DNA of 37,221 nt from Pirellulales bacterium (GTDB taxonomy: Bacteria > Planctomycetota > Planctomycetia > Pirellulales > JAGQOS01). A program made the translations under genes and the position numbers. Below the pieces are notes generated by a model. The model had not been told where the DNA came from. It saw only the letters and a program-made list of their open reading frames with translations, and ran no database searches. The DNA lies in assembly GCA_028289525.1 (NCBI GenBank), contig JANQPJ010000399.1:1-37221 (forward strand), given 5' to 3'. Shown here piece after piece: positions 1 through 8,548 of this stretch (positions are counted from its first letter, which is position 1; every line of letters starts with the position of its first letter).

Positions 1-77
1 CAAATACAAGCCCGACGCGCAAGCGAGGGAACTTGAGTGGAACCTCTTCCCTCGCTTGCGCGTCGGGCTTGTATTTG
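1..77. repeat. Perfect inverted repeat (31-bp arms 1-31 / 47-77, 15-nt loop)
   Basis: CAAATACAAGCCCGACGCGCAAGCGAGGGAA and its exact reverse complement; may extend beyond the window edge. Confidence 0.95.
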
Positions 78-238
78 AGTGGTTTTCAAAACACCAGAAA
101 TATTTGCCGCACACTCAGCCCTGGCTTGGTTGTCGGGACGATTTGCCTGTGGTAGGATCGACCGCACGATACATTTGTTCACAATGCGAGCTTTGAGGAT
201 GTCTGGCTCGCTAACCGTTGCGTGAAAAGGAGTGGATC

Positions 239-682
239 ATGGCAAGCTTTAACCGCGTGGTCTTGGTAGGCAATCTGACGCGCGATCCTGAACTCCGCTA
301 TATTCCCAGCGGCACCGCAGTGGCCGATATTGGGCTCGCGGTCAACGATCGGGTAAAACGAGACAACCAATGGGTCGACGAAACGACGTTTGTCGACATC
401 ACGTTGTGGGGTCGTACGGCCGAAGTGGCCAACGAATACACCAGCAAAGGCTCGTCGATTCTGATCGAGGGACGCCTGAAATTCGAACAATGGGAAACCA
501 ACGACGGGCAAAAGCGGTCGAAGCTCAAAGTGATTGGCGAACGGATGCAGATGCTCGACCGCAAAGGCGGTGGTGGAGGGGGCTCCCGATCGAACGAATC
601 CCAATATGCTTCGAGCGGCTCCCAGGCAGCTCCGGCCAGTGGACCGCCAGAACCGCCGCAAGATGATGACATCCCCTTCTAA
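239..682 (+). CDS. ssb: Single-stranded DNA-binding protein
   Basis: [37 protein letters not shown]..., Gly-rich linker, acidic tip DDDIPF; AAAAGGAG upstream of ATG 239. Confidence 0.97.
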   Translation: MASFNRVVLVGNLTRDPELRYIPSGTAVADIGLAVNDRVKRDNQWVDETTFVDITLWGRTAEVANEYTSKGSSILIEGRLKFEQWETNDGQKRSKLKVIGERMQMLDRKGGGGGGSRSNESQYASSGSQAAPASGPPEPPQDDDIPF

Positions 683-755
683 GCAGGGCTTTCAGAAGCC
701 ATTTCTAAAACCGACTTCCAATCATTACGGTCTGTGAAACAGCGAAAAACAAACG

Positions 756-1289
756 ATGCCTAGTACGAAGCAGAAAAAACAAACTCGTCGACCCGCTCGC
801 ATGAAGCGTCTTCCCCGAGGCCCCCACGGTGGAATCGAACTGTTGTTGATCCACTCGGTGGAAAATCTTGGCAAACAGGGCGACGTGGTTGAGGTGAAGC
901 TCGGTTATGCCAAGAACTATCTGTTGCCCCAAGGGCTGGCCACGCTTGCTACCGATCACCACAAACGGATGGTCGAAAAGCATCGCGAACGCCTCCAGGA
1001 AATCGAACAGGACCGACTGTCGAAGTTGCGCGCTCAGGCAGACGAATTGGCCAAGCAAAGCGTGACGATCGAGGCCAATGCTAACGACGAAGGCCATCTC
1101 TACGGTTCGGTCGGCCCGGCCGAAATTGTCGCGGCACTCAAGAAAAGCGACGTCTCGCTGGCGCCCGAGCAAATCAAGCTGGAAGGACCGCTCAAAGAGC
1201 TGGGGCTCTACACGGTCAAAGTGCGGGTGGCTGCGGAGGTCGAAGGCGAACTCAAGGTTTGGGTCGTGCCGGCCGTGGCCGACGAGTAG
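756..1289 (+). CDS. rplI: 50S ribosomal protein bL9 with N-terminal extension
   Basis: VENLGKQGDVVEVKLGYAKNYLLPQGLA is the bL9 signature; preceded by ~25 basic residues. Confidence 0.95.
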   Translation: MPSTKQKKQTRRPARMKRLPRGPHGGIELLLIHSVENLGKQGDVVEVKLGYAKNYLLPQGLATLATDHHKRMVEKHRERLQEIEQDRLSKLRAQADELAKQSVTIEANANDEGHLYGSVGPAEIVAALKKSDVSLAPEQIKLEGPLKELGLYTVKVRVAAEVEGELKVWVVPAVADE

Positions 1290-1421
1290 ACACACGCGCC
1301 GGCGGTGGCTCTTGCCTTCCTGCAAGTCATGCGCTGCGAGTGTGGCTTCGAACGGGGATCTGGCTGGAAACGTTCTGAATCATCCGAAAAGACCGTCTGA
1401 ACGGAGTCAGGGATCGCGCGT

Positions 1422-2840
1422 ATGGCTACGGCTGAAACCACGGAAGCTCGGCCGGTTGATAACGGCTCGACGACTTCCGAAATTCTGGACCGCCAACCGC
1501 CTCGCAGCCTCGAGGCCGAACGGGCTGTGTTGGGCAGCATTTTGTTGCTTCCTCAGGCCTGCGACGACGTGGCCTTGGTATTGCGGCCCGACGATTTCTA
1601 CGACGACGCCAACGAGCGCATCTACAGCCAGATGCTGGCCTTGCACGACGAGGGCCGGAGCGTCGATCATACCTTGCTGCTGGAACGCCTGCGCAGCGAG
1701 GGCGACTATGAGTTGATTGGCGGAGCCGCCTATCTGGCCGAGGTCGCCCGAGCCGTGCCAACGGCGGCCCATGCCGAGTACTATGCCAAGATCGTGCAGA
1801 GCAAGGCAATGGTGCGGCGGCTGATCCACTCGAGCACCGAAATTCTGCGCAATGCCTATGACGAAACGGTCGACCCGCGCGAGATGCTCAGTCGGGCGGA
1901 AGAGAAGATTTTCGCGATTCTGGAAGAGAAGGGCAGCGGAAATCTAAACACGATCAAAGACGTGTTGCACGAGTCGTTGTTGCGGATTGATGCCCGCATG
2001 AAGCACGACGCCGATTTGGGCGGCCTGGAGACCGGTTTTACCGATTTCGACCAGATGACAGGCGGGCTTCACAAGTCGGAGTTAATCATTCTGGCCGCGC
2101 GGCCCAGTATGGGAAAAACCGCCCTGGCGATGAACATCGCCGAACACGTGGCGGTCGCCTGCCACATTCCGGTGTTGTTCGTCAGCCTGGAAATGTCGTC
2201 GATCGAGTTGGGCGACCGTCTGCTCTGCTCGTCGGCCAAAGTGAACAGCAGCCGGCTGCGCAATGGAACGATTTCGAACGAAGACCGTACGCGGCTAGTC
2301 GCCCAAGCGGCCGAGATCAGTCAGGCGCCGCTGTTTATCGACGATTCGCCCAGCCGGACAATGACCGAAATCGCCGCGGCCGCCCGACGGCTCAAACGGC
2401 GCGACGGCCTGGGCATGATCGTGATCGACTATTTGCAGTTGATCGAGCCAGACAATGCCAATGATCCGCGTCAGGAGCAGGTTGCCAAGATTGCCCGCCG
2501 GCTCAAAGGGCTAGCTCGTGAGCTGGAAGTTCCGGTGCTTTGTTTGGCACAGCTCAATCGTCAGGCGGAAGCCTCGAAAGACAATAAGCCGCGATTGAGC
2601 CATCTGCGTGAGTCGGGAGCGATTGAACAGGACGCCGACGTGGTGATGTTTGTTCACCGTGAAGAGTATTACCAGACGAACGACGAAGACCGTGCCCGAC
2701 TGGAAGGCGAGGCCGAAATTATCATCGGCAAACAGCGTAACGGCCCGATCGGTGACGTGAAGCTCACTTGGCTGCGCGATTTCACCCGCTTTGCCAACGC
2801 GGCCCCTCGGCCCCACGAAGGGTTTGAAGATTTCAGTTAA
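1422..2840 (+). CDS. dnaB: Replicative DNA helicase DnaB
   Basis: PRSLEAERAVLGSILL N-domain; Walker A AARPSMGKTALAMNIAEH; VIDYLQLI; no intein visible. Confidence 0.97.
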   Translation: MATAETTEARPVDNGSTTSEILDRQPPRSLEAERAVLGSILLLPQACDDVALVLRPDDFYDDANERIYSQMLALHDEGRSVDHTLLLERLRSEGDYELIGGAAYLAEVARAVPTAAHAEYYAKIVQSKAMVRRLIHSSTEILRNAYDETVDPREMLSRAEEKIFAILEEKGSGNLNTIKDVLHESLLRIDARMKHDADLGGLETGFTDFDQMTGGLHKSELIILAARPSMGKTALAMNIAEHVAVACHIPVLFVSLEMSSIELGDRLLCSSAKVNSSRLRNGTISNEDRTRLVAQAAEISQAPLFIDDSPSRTMTEIAAAARRLKRRDGLGMIVIDYLQLIEPDNANDPRQEQVAKIARRLKGLARELEVPVLCLAQLNRQAEASKDNKPRLSHLRESGAIEQDADVVMFVHREEYYQTNDEDRARLEGEAEIIIGKQRNGPIGDVKLTWLRDFTRFANAAPRPHEGFEDFS

Positions 2841-2891
2841 CGCCGCGCTGATGTTGATTCTAAGATACCAGCAGGTGAGCTTTGTCATTCG

Positions 2892-2921
2892 CCCTTAGTC
2901 GCGACGCAACACGTCGCTGGA
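2892..2921. repeat. Diverged copy of the CCCTAGCCGCGACGCGACGCGTCGCCGGGG repeat family
   Basis: CCCTTAGTCGCGACGCAACACGTCGCTGGA resembles 21461-21490. Confidence 0.55.
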
Positions 2922-2942
2922 GATTTTCGCGACGGCGCACAC

Positions 2943-3287
2943 ATGACTCGACAGGCGATGTTCAACCTCGTTGCTCTGCTTGCCTATGCCGTGATGGTCA
3001 TCTCGATCGTTTGGTCGCTCCATCGAGTGCGGCGCGAGATGCTGGCCAGTTCGCAAGCAGACGCCCAGCAACAAGCGTGGCGCACTTGGCGCGATGACGT
3101 GCGCGAGCGGCAAGCCACTGGCGCCGCTCCTGTGAAGCGCCGGGTGCCCAAAAGCATCGAACCGAACCTGACGGTGCTCTTGCGCGATTATTATGGCACT
3201 TGCCTGACGGGGGCCGTGTTTTTCTGCTCGCTGCTGTTTTGGGTGCTATGGTTTCTCTTGCGCGGCGTGCTGGCTGCCAGAGAATAG
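2943..3287 (+). CDS. Small membrane protein of unknown function (two predicted TM segments)
   Basis: 114 aa ORF; hydrophobic N-terminal and C-terminal segments. Confidence 0.65.
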   Translation: MTRQAMFNLVALLAYAVMVISIVWSLHRVRREMLASSQADAQQQAWRTWRDDVRERQATGAAPVKRRVPKSIEPNLTVLLRDYYGTCLTGAVFFCSLLFWVLWFLLRGVLAARE

Positions 3288-3300
3288 TGTGAAGAGCGAG

Positions 3301-3372
3301 AAAAACAGCGACCGCTGGTCGCTCGCGAAACCAGAAACGTGGCTGTTTTTTCCTAACGACAACTTTGTAGTT
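3301..3372. repeat. REP-like family, copy R1 (partial)
   Basis: AAAACAGCGACCGCTGGTCGCTCGCGAAAC with hairpin AGCGACC-GCT-GGTCGCT, followed by a degenerate inverted flank ending near AACTTTGTAGTTCTCCT. Confidence 0.85.
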
Positions 3373-3474
3373 CTCCTGGCCCATGACCAGTCGATGCTGG
3401 GATTCACCGCCGCGGCTAGCTAGAATAGTAGGATTCGTTTTGATCGGTCACTCGATTTGGCTCCCCGGACTGCA

Positions 3475-4065
3475 ATGAGTACGCCAACCCGAAGAATGCC
3501 GCTGGCCGAAGCTCCACCGGCGGTACGTTTGCGGAGCTGTCCAGTGTACGACGCCTGGCCCTGGTCGGCATTGGCGCTAGCCGGGCTAGCGGCCATTGGC
3601 CTGTTGGTGCAGTGGTCCATGGAAAGCATTGGACTCGCCTTGGTGACCATGGTGTTGCTGGCGGCGACTGTCTGGCGTTTTTGGATTCCGGTCTGGTTTG
3701 AGGTCGACGAGCGCGGCATCACGCAACGATTCCTAGGCCATGCACGTCGCATTCCCTGGCATTCCATCGGCTGCTATGAACCGCGCGCCGCAGGCATCGT
3801 CTTTCAGCCAGTGGCCAGAATGGCCTTGCTCGATGCTCTGGCGGCACTCTACGTCCCGTGGCAAGATCATCGCGAGCAGCTTTGCGCCTTGGCCGACCAC
3901 TATCTGGGCGAGCAACGTTCCACGGCCCGTCAAGCCAACAAGCCGAACACTGGCTCAACCGCTTCGCTGGCCCAAGCAGCAGCCCAGGGTTCAAGCTCCG
4001 TGAGTGGCTCGCTGCGCGTGTTCTTCGACTTGCTCTCGCCCAGCCAAGGCGACAAAGGCGGCTGA
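3475..4065 (+). CDS. Membrane protein with possible bacterial PH-like domain
   Basis: TM hairpin then VWFEVDERGITQRFLGHARRIPWHSIGCYE, PH-like in character; weak assignment. Confidence 0.6.
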   Translation: MSTPTRRMPLAEAPPAVRLRSCPVYDAWPWSALALAGLAAIGLLVQWSMESIGLALVTMVLLAATVWRFWIPVWFEVDERGITQRFLGHARRIPWHSIGCYEPRAAGIVFQPVARMALLDALAALYVPWQDHREQLCALADHYLGEQRSTARQANKPNTGSTASLAQAAAQGSSSVSGSLRVFFDLLSPSQGDKGG

Positions 4066-4153
4066 TCGGAGGTTTCCTAAAACAAGTTGCTTTAGCTGCC
4101 TGGTGATTCCAAAATTCGATAAAATCGAACTATCTCTTCTGCAAATCGTGCGA

Positions 4154-4249
4154 CTAGAGCAAATTACCAAAATGCGTACCGGTGTTTCGTCGGAAAACCT
4201 CGGCGAAAACTAGGTCACGTCCGCTACGGTAAAAAGCAACTTGCTTTAG
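4154..4249. repeat. MITE-like 96-bp dispersed repeat, copy M1
   Basis: CTAGAGCAAATTACCAAAATGCGTACC...GGTAAAAAGCAACTTGCTTTAG; related to 10538-10633 and 26988-27082; imperfect terminal inverted repeats. Confidence 0.9.
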
Positions 4250-4421
4250 ACATGAACGGCATCGAGGTGAAAAGCGACCAAGAAGGTCTGGTCAACGTCA
4301 CGCTTGCGGTGGCCTCAGGAAAGGCAACAAAACCCGTTGTCGCCGAGTTCTTTCGAGCTATTGCACAATAAATTGGTCAACCGCTGGAGCAATACGATTC
4401 CCTGTTTGTTAACCAAACCAT

Positions 4422-5441
4422 TCACGGCTCATCGACCAACAAACACGCCGCCTGATGTTCATCGCCTTCCAAGGCCGGAACGACTTCCAGGCAGCGAACC
4501 TCGGCCACCGGGCACCGCGATGCAAAGGGACAGCCGCGATATTCCGTTTCCGGCGACGGGATCTCGCCGGTGAGCATGATCCGCTCGCGACGGCTTTCCA
4601 GTTCCGGGTCGGGAACCGGAATGGCCGAGAGGAGAGCCTGGGTGTATGGATGACGCGGATTGCGGTAGAGCGCGTCGGCCGGAGCCTGTTCGACGATCCG
4701 GCCTAAATACATGACGCCAATCCGGTCGGAAATGTGACGCACCACCGACAGGTCATGAGCAATGAAGACGTAGGCCAGGCCAAGTTCGTCTTTCAGATCC
4801 ATTAAAAGGTTGATTACCTGGGCTTGGATCGAAACGTCGAGCGCCGAGACCGGTTCGTCGCAGACGATCAGTCGTGGTTCGGCCGCCAATGCCCGGGCAA
4901 TGCCGATTCGCTGGCGTTGGCCGCCAGAAAATTCGTGTGGATAGCGGTTGAGAAATCGAGGGTTCAGGCCGACCAAATCCATCAGCCGCAGCACCTCAAG
5001 CTTACGGTGTTCCGGTCGGTGCAGGCCAAACAGCTTCATCGGCTCGCGAATAATCCGGCCTACCGTCATGCGAGGGTTGAGCGAGCTGAACGGGTCTTGA
5101 AAGACCATCTGCACCACACGCCGCATGGGACGCATCTGGCGATCCGACAGGCCGTCAATGCGTTGGCCATCGAGCCAGATCTCGCCGCCGGTCGCTGGCG
5201 CAAGGCCCAAGATCGCGCGAGCGGTGGTCGATTTGCCACAGCCTGATTCGCCGACCAGGCCGAACGTCTCGCCAGGGCGAACCTGGAAGCTGACGCCGTC
5301 GACTGCCCGAATGGCGCCGCGCTGTTGACCAAACAGCCCTTGCCGTGTGGGGAAGTGGACGCGCAAATTGCGCACCTCGAGCAACGGCTGCGCGTCCGCA
5401 GGCGTGAGACGGTTTTCGGCTGGGTTTGGAGCGGATGACAT
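4422..5441 (-). CDS. oppF: Oligopeptide/dipeptide ABC transporter ATP-binding protein (OppF/DppF type)
   Basis: Walker A GESGCGKSTTARAILGL; SGGQRQRIGIARALA; C-terminal Cys-rich oligo_HPY region; likely start MSSAPN (ORF open to 5510). Confidence 0.93.
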   Translation of the reverse strand: MSSAPNPAENRLTPADAQPLLEVRNLRVHFPTRQGLFGQQRGAIRAVDGVSFQVRPGETFGLVGESGCGKSTTARAILGLAPATGGEIWLDGQRIDGLSDRQMRPMRRVVQMVFQDPFSSLNPRMTVGRIIREPMKLFGLHRPEHRKLEVLRLMDLVGLNPRFLNRYPHEFSGGQRQRIGIARALAAEPRLIVCDEPVSALDVSIQAQVINLLMDLKDELGLAYVFIAHDLSVVRHISDRIGVMYLGRIVEQAPADALYRNPRHPYTQALLSAIPVPDPELESRRERIMLTGEIPSPETEYRGCPFASRCPVAEVRCLEVVPALEGDEHQAACLLVDEP

Positions 5442-5463
5442 CTTTGAAAACGCTTTCCGAGAG

Positions 5464-5493
5464 CCTGGCAACGCGTCGTGAGCGCGGCTAGGG
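5464..5493. repeat. Copy of the CCCGGCGACGCGTCGTGAGCGCGGCTAGGG repeat at the oppD/oppF junction
   Basis: CCTGGCAACGCGTCGTGAGCGCGGCTAGGG, 28/30 identical to 35555-35584. Confidence 0.9.
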
Positions 5494-6513
5494 TCGTTTG
5501 GTTTCAGCAACTCGTGGTGAAGTGGTCACGTCGATCAGACAGGCAGCTCGATTTCCATTTTCCTGATCAACAAGCGTCGGAGTCTCACTAGCACAGCGCT
5601 CAATGGCATAAGGACAACGGGGCCGAAAGGCGCAGCCGTCAGGCAACTGGGCCAAGTCAGGCGGCGAGCCGGAAATGGCGGTCAAACGGTTGCTGCCTTG
5701 GCCGTCGAGCCGCGGTAACGACTCGAGTAGGCCCAGAGTGTAAGGATGACGTGGCTGGGCAAACAGTCGCTCGACCGGGGCCTTTTCGACAAACCGTCCA
5801 GCATACATCACGTTCACCCGATGGCACAGCTTGGCCACCACCCCTAGGTCATGGGTAATCATGATGATGGCCGTGCCCTCTTCGCGTTGTAGCTGCTGCA
5901 TCATTTCCAAAATTTGTGCCTGAATCGTCACATCGAGCGCGGTGGTCGGCTCGTCGGCAATCAGCAAGTCGGGCTTGCAAGAGAGGGCCATGGCGATCAT
6001 CACGCGTTGCCGCATGCCGCCAGAAAATTCGTGCGGATAACCAAAAATCCGGCGACCGGCATCGGCGATGCCTACGCGCTCGAGCATCGCGACCGCGTGG
6101 TCAAGCGCCTGGCGGCGCGAGAAACCTAGATGCAGTTCGGTGACCTCAGTCATTTGTTGGGCCACGGTCAGGAACGGGTTGAGCGAGGTCATCGGGTCTT
6201 GAAAAATCATCGCAATCCGGTTGCCGCGAATCTTGGCCAACGCGGCCGGAGACATGCCGAGCAGGTCTTCTCCTTGAAACCGGGCCTGGCCGGCCACGAC
6301 TTTGCCTGGCGGCTGAGGGATCAAGCCCATCAGGGCCAGATTAGTTACCGATTTGCCAGAACCTGACTCGCCGACAATCCCCAAGGTTTCACCAGCGGCA
6401 ATCGTGAACGAGATACCGTCGACCGCTTGGACGATGCCTTCGTCGGTGCGAAACTGCACTTGAAGGTTTTCGACAGCCAGTAGCGGACGATCTGTGCCGG
6501 AACGCTCGTTCAT
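5488..6513 (-). CDS. oppD: Oligopeptide/dipeptide ABC transporter ATP-binding protein (OppD/DppD type)
   Basis: Walker [52 protein letters not shown]. Confidence 0.95.
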   Translation of the reverse strand: MNERSGTDRPLLAVENLQVQFRTDEGIVQAVDGISFTIAAGETLGIVGESGSGKSVTNLALMGLIPQPPGKVVAGQARFQGEDLLGMSPAALAKIRGNRIAMIFQDPMTSLNPFLTVAQQMTEVTELHLGFSRRQALDHAVAMLERVGIADAGRRIFGYPHEFSGGMRQRVMIAMALSCKPDLLIADEPTTALDVTIQAQILEMMQQLQREEGTAIIMITHDLGVVAKLCHRVNVMYAGRFVEKAPVERLFAQPRHPYTLGLLESLPRLDGQGSNRLTAISGSPPDLAQLPDGCAFRPRCPYAIERCASETPTLVDQENGNRAACLIDVTTSPRVAETKRP

Positions 6514-7622
6514 CGGTTTTTCATCCTCGGGTCGAGCGCGTCACGAAGTCCATCGCCGAGAAAATTTAGAGCCAACAGCGTGAGGGCCAACGCCAGGCCG
6601 GGAAACACGACCAGCCACCAATAGACTTTGACCGGTGTGATGACCTGAAGACCGTCGGCGGCCAAGATGCCCCAGGAAACATCGGGCGGATCAACGCCGA
6701 GGCCGAGGAACGAGAGAAAGGCCTCGAACAGCATGACCGACGGGATCGTGAGCGTCAGATAGACGATGGCAATGCTCAACAGATTGGGCACCAGATGGCG
6801 AAAGATGATGCCTGCCCGACTGGCGCCAATCGTGCGCGCAGCTTCAATAAACTGGTCTTGCTTCAGTGAGATTACCTGGCCGCGCACCACGCGGGCCATG
6901 GTGAGCCAATAGATCGCCCCGATCACGGCGTAAAAAATCATAATCTTGTTGATGCCCAAGCTTTGCAGACGAGTTTTGATCGCCGGGTCGTCGAGAATGG
7001 TGATCAAAAAAATGACCACAAAGATGAACGGGATCGAATACAGAACGTCGACCAGCCGCATCATCAGGTTATCGGCCCGACCGCCGAGATAGCCGGCCGT
7101 GGCCCCATAGCTGACCCCGATTACCAACGAAACCAACGTGGCCACCAGCCCGACCATCAGCGATACCCTGGCGCCCCACACCAGTCGAGCCAGCAAATCA
7201 CGGCCCAAGTCGTCGGTCCCACAGAGCGACGGGACGGTCCACTGGCCGAACAAAGCGATCCGCCCACGGATCAACCGGCGGTCGATCCAAGTCCGCTCGC
7301 CAAACAGCGCGCGTATTTCTTCTTCGAACGCGCCGCCCGATGTTTCGGCAAGCTCCAATGCCGGGCCGTCGGCGCCAGGCGGCTGAAATCGTCGCTCGGC
7401 CAAGTCTTGGCGAATCGGCGACTGCAATGGCAACAGCGGAGCCAACAGAGCACTTAACCCTAGCAGGACAAGAAACACCAAGGAGACCATCGCCACCCAA
7501 TTCCGGCGCAGGCGGCGCCAGGCGTCTTGGCCCAGCGAAACGCCACGAATCGCCTCGGCCTCGCTGAGCAGGCGGACATAGTGATCGAGCTTTGCGTCTG
7601 GTTGTTGGGGGTCGTGCGGCAT
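6510..7622 (-). CDS. oppC: Peptide ABC transporter permease (OppC type)
   Basis: GTDDLGRDLLARLVWGARVSLMVGL permease signature; real start MPHDPQQPDAKLD at 7622, earlier ORF start overlaps oppB. Confidence 0.93.
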   Translation of the reverse strand: MPHDPQQPDAKLDHYVRLLSEAEAIRGVSLGQDAWRRLRRNWVAMVSLVFLVLLGLSALLAPLLPLQSPIRQDLAERRFQPPGADGPALELAETSGGAFEEEIRALFGERTWIDRRLIRGRIALFGQWTVPSLCGTDDLGRDLLARLVWGARVSLMVGLVATLVSLVIGVSYGATAGYLGGRADNLMMRLVDVLYSIPFIFVVIFLITILDDPAIKTRLQSLGINKIMIFYAVIGAIYWLTMARVVRGQVISLKQDQFIEAARTIGASRAGIIFRHLVPNLLSIAIVYLTLTIPSVMLFEAFLSFLGLGVDPPDVSWGILAADGLQVITPVKVYWWLVVFPGLALALTLLALNFLGDGLRDALDPRMKNR

Positions 7623-7627
7623 GGCCT

Positions 7628-8548
7628 TTAGTCCAACTTCACACGAGGATCGAGCCAGGCATAAGCCAAATCGACGAGCAAATTCATGGTGGTCAACAGC
7701 GCCGTATAAAACAGCACCATCCCCATGGCGAGCGAGTAGTCGCGTTGAGTCGCCGCTTCGATAAAATGGCTGCCTAGGCCAGGCAAGGCGAAAATCCGTT
7801 CCACGACCAGCGAGCCGGTTAAGATGCCAGCAATGGCCGGCCCGAGAAACGAAACCACTGGCAACAAGGCTCCGCGCAGCGCATGCCGGAGCACCACGCG
7901 CCGTGCCGGTAGCCCTTTGGCGCGTGCCGTGCGAATAAAGTCTTGTGACAAAATTTCTAGCAGTCCGGTTCGCGTCAGCCGGGCAATATAGGCCGCAAAC
8001 GGAGCCCCCAGACAAATGGCCGGCAGGACCAATTGTTCGAGCGAGCCCCAACCGGCGGAGGGGAAAATTGGCAACTTGAAGACCAACAGCAAGATCAACA
8101 CACTGGCCAACACAAAGTTGGGCAAGGCGATGCCAAGCGTAGCCAGACTCATCAATGCCACATCCCAAATCGACTGTCGCCACAAAGCCGACACCATCCC
8201 GGCCGCCAACCCTAACGCGAGCGCAAAGACCAGAGCAAAAATCCCCAACGAGGCCGACACGGGAAACCCTTGAGCGATCACATCGTTGACTGTGAAGTCT
8301 TGTAGGCTCATGCTCAGCCCCAGGTCGAATCGAGTGACCAATCCGGTCAACTGGTTGGTGTATTGTTCGTGCAGAGGCGCGTCCAAGTCATAGCGTTCTA
8401 GCCAGCGCAAGCGCACTTCCGGCGACATGTTTCGTTCACTCTGAAACGGCCCGCCTGGCACGCTCGACATCAACAGAAACGAGGCCGTAAACACTGCCCA
8501 GAGCGTGAGGCCAATCCAAATCAGACGTTTGACCAAAAATAGAATCAT
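7628..8548 (-). CDS. oppB: Peptide ABC transporter permease (OppB type)
   Basis: MILFLVKRLIWIGLTLWAVFTASFLLM...; DFIRTARAKGLPARRVVLRHALRGALLPVVS EAA loop; start overlaps the oppA stop (ATGA). Confidence 0.94.
   Translation of the reverse strand: MILFLVKRLIWIGLTLWAVFTASFLLMSSVPGGPFQSERNMSPEVRLRWLERYDLDAPLHEQYTNQLTGLVTRFDLGLSMSLQDFTVNDVIAQGFPVSASLGIFALVFALALGLAAGMVSALWRQSIWDVALMSLATLGIALPNFVLASVLILLLVFKLPIFPSAGWGSLEQLVLPAICLGAPFAAYIARLTRTGLLEILSQDFIRTARAKGLPARRVVLRHALRGALLPVVSFLGPAIAGILTGSLVVERIFALPGLGSHFIEAATQRDYSLAMGMVLFYTALLTTMNLLVDLAYAWLDPRVKLD

Noticed and set aside
179-1325. Long antisense ORFs over ssb, rplI and similar ORFs across the other genes
   Set aside because: They mirror the codon structure of GC-rich sense genes and have no domain motifs.
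1422-2840. Intein in DnaB
   Set aside because: The helicase is continuous at normal length with unbroken Walker A and B regions.
7628-8183. N-terminal 187 residues of the 557-aa oppC ORF
   Set aside because: This part is an alternative frame through oppB; the oppC-like start MPHDPQQPDAKLD is at 7622.
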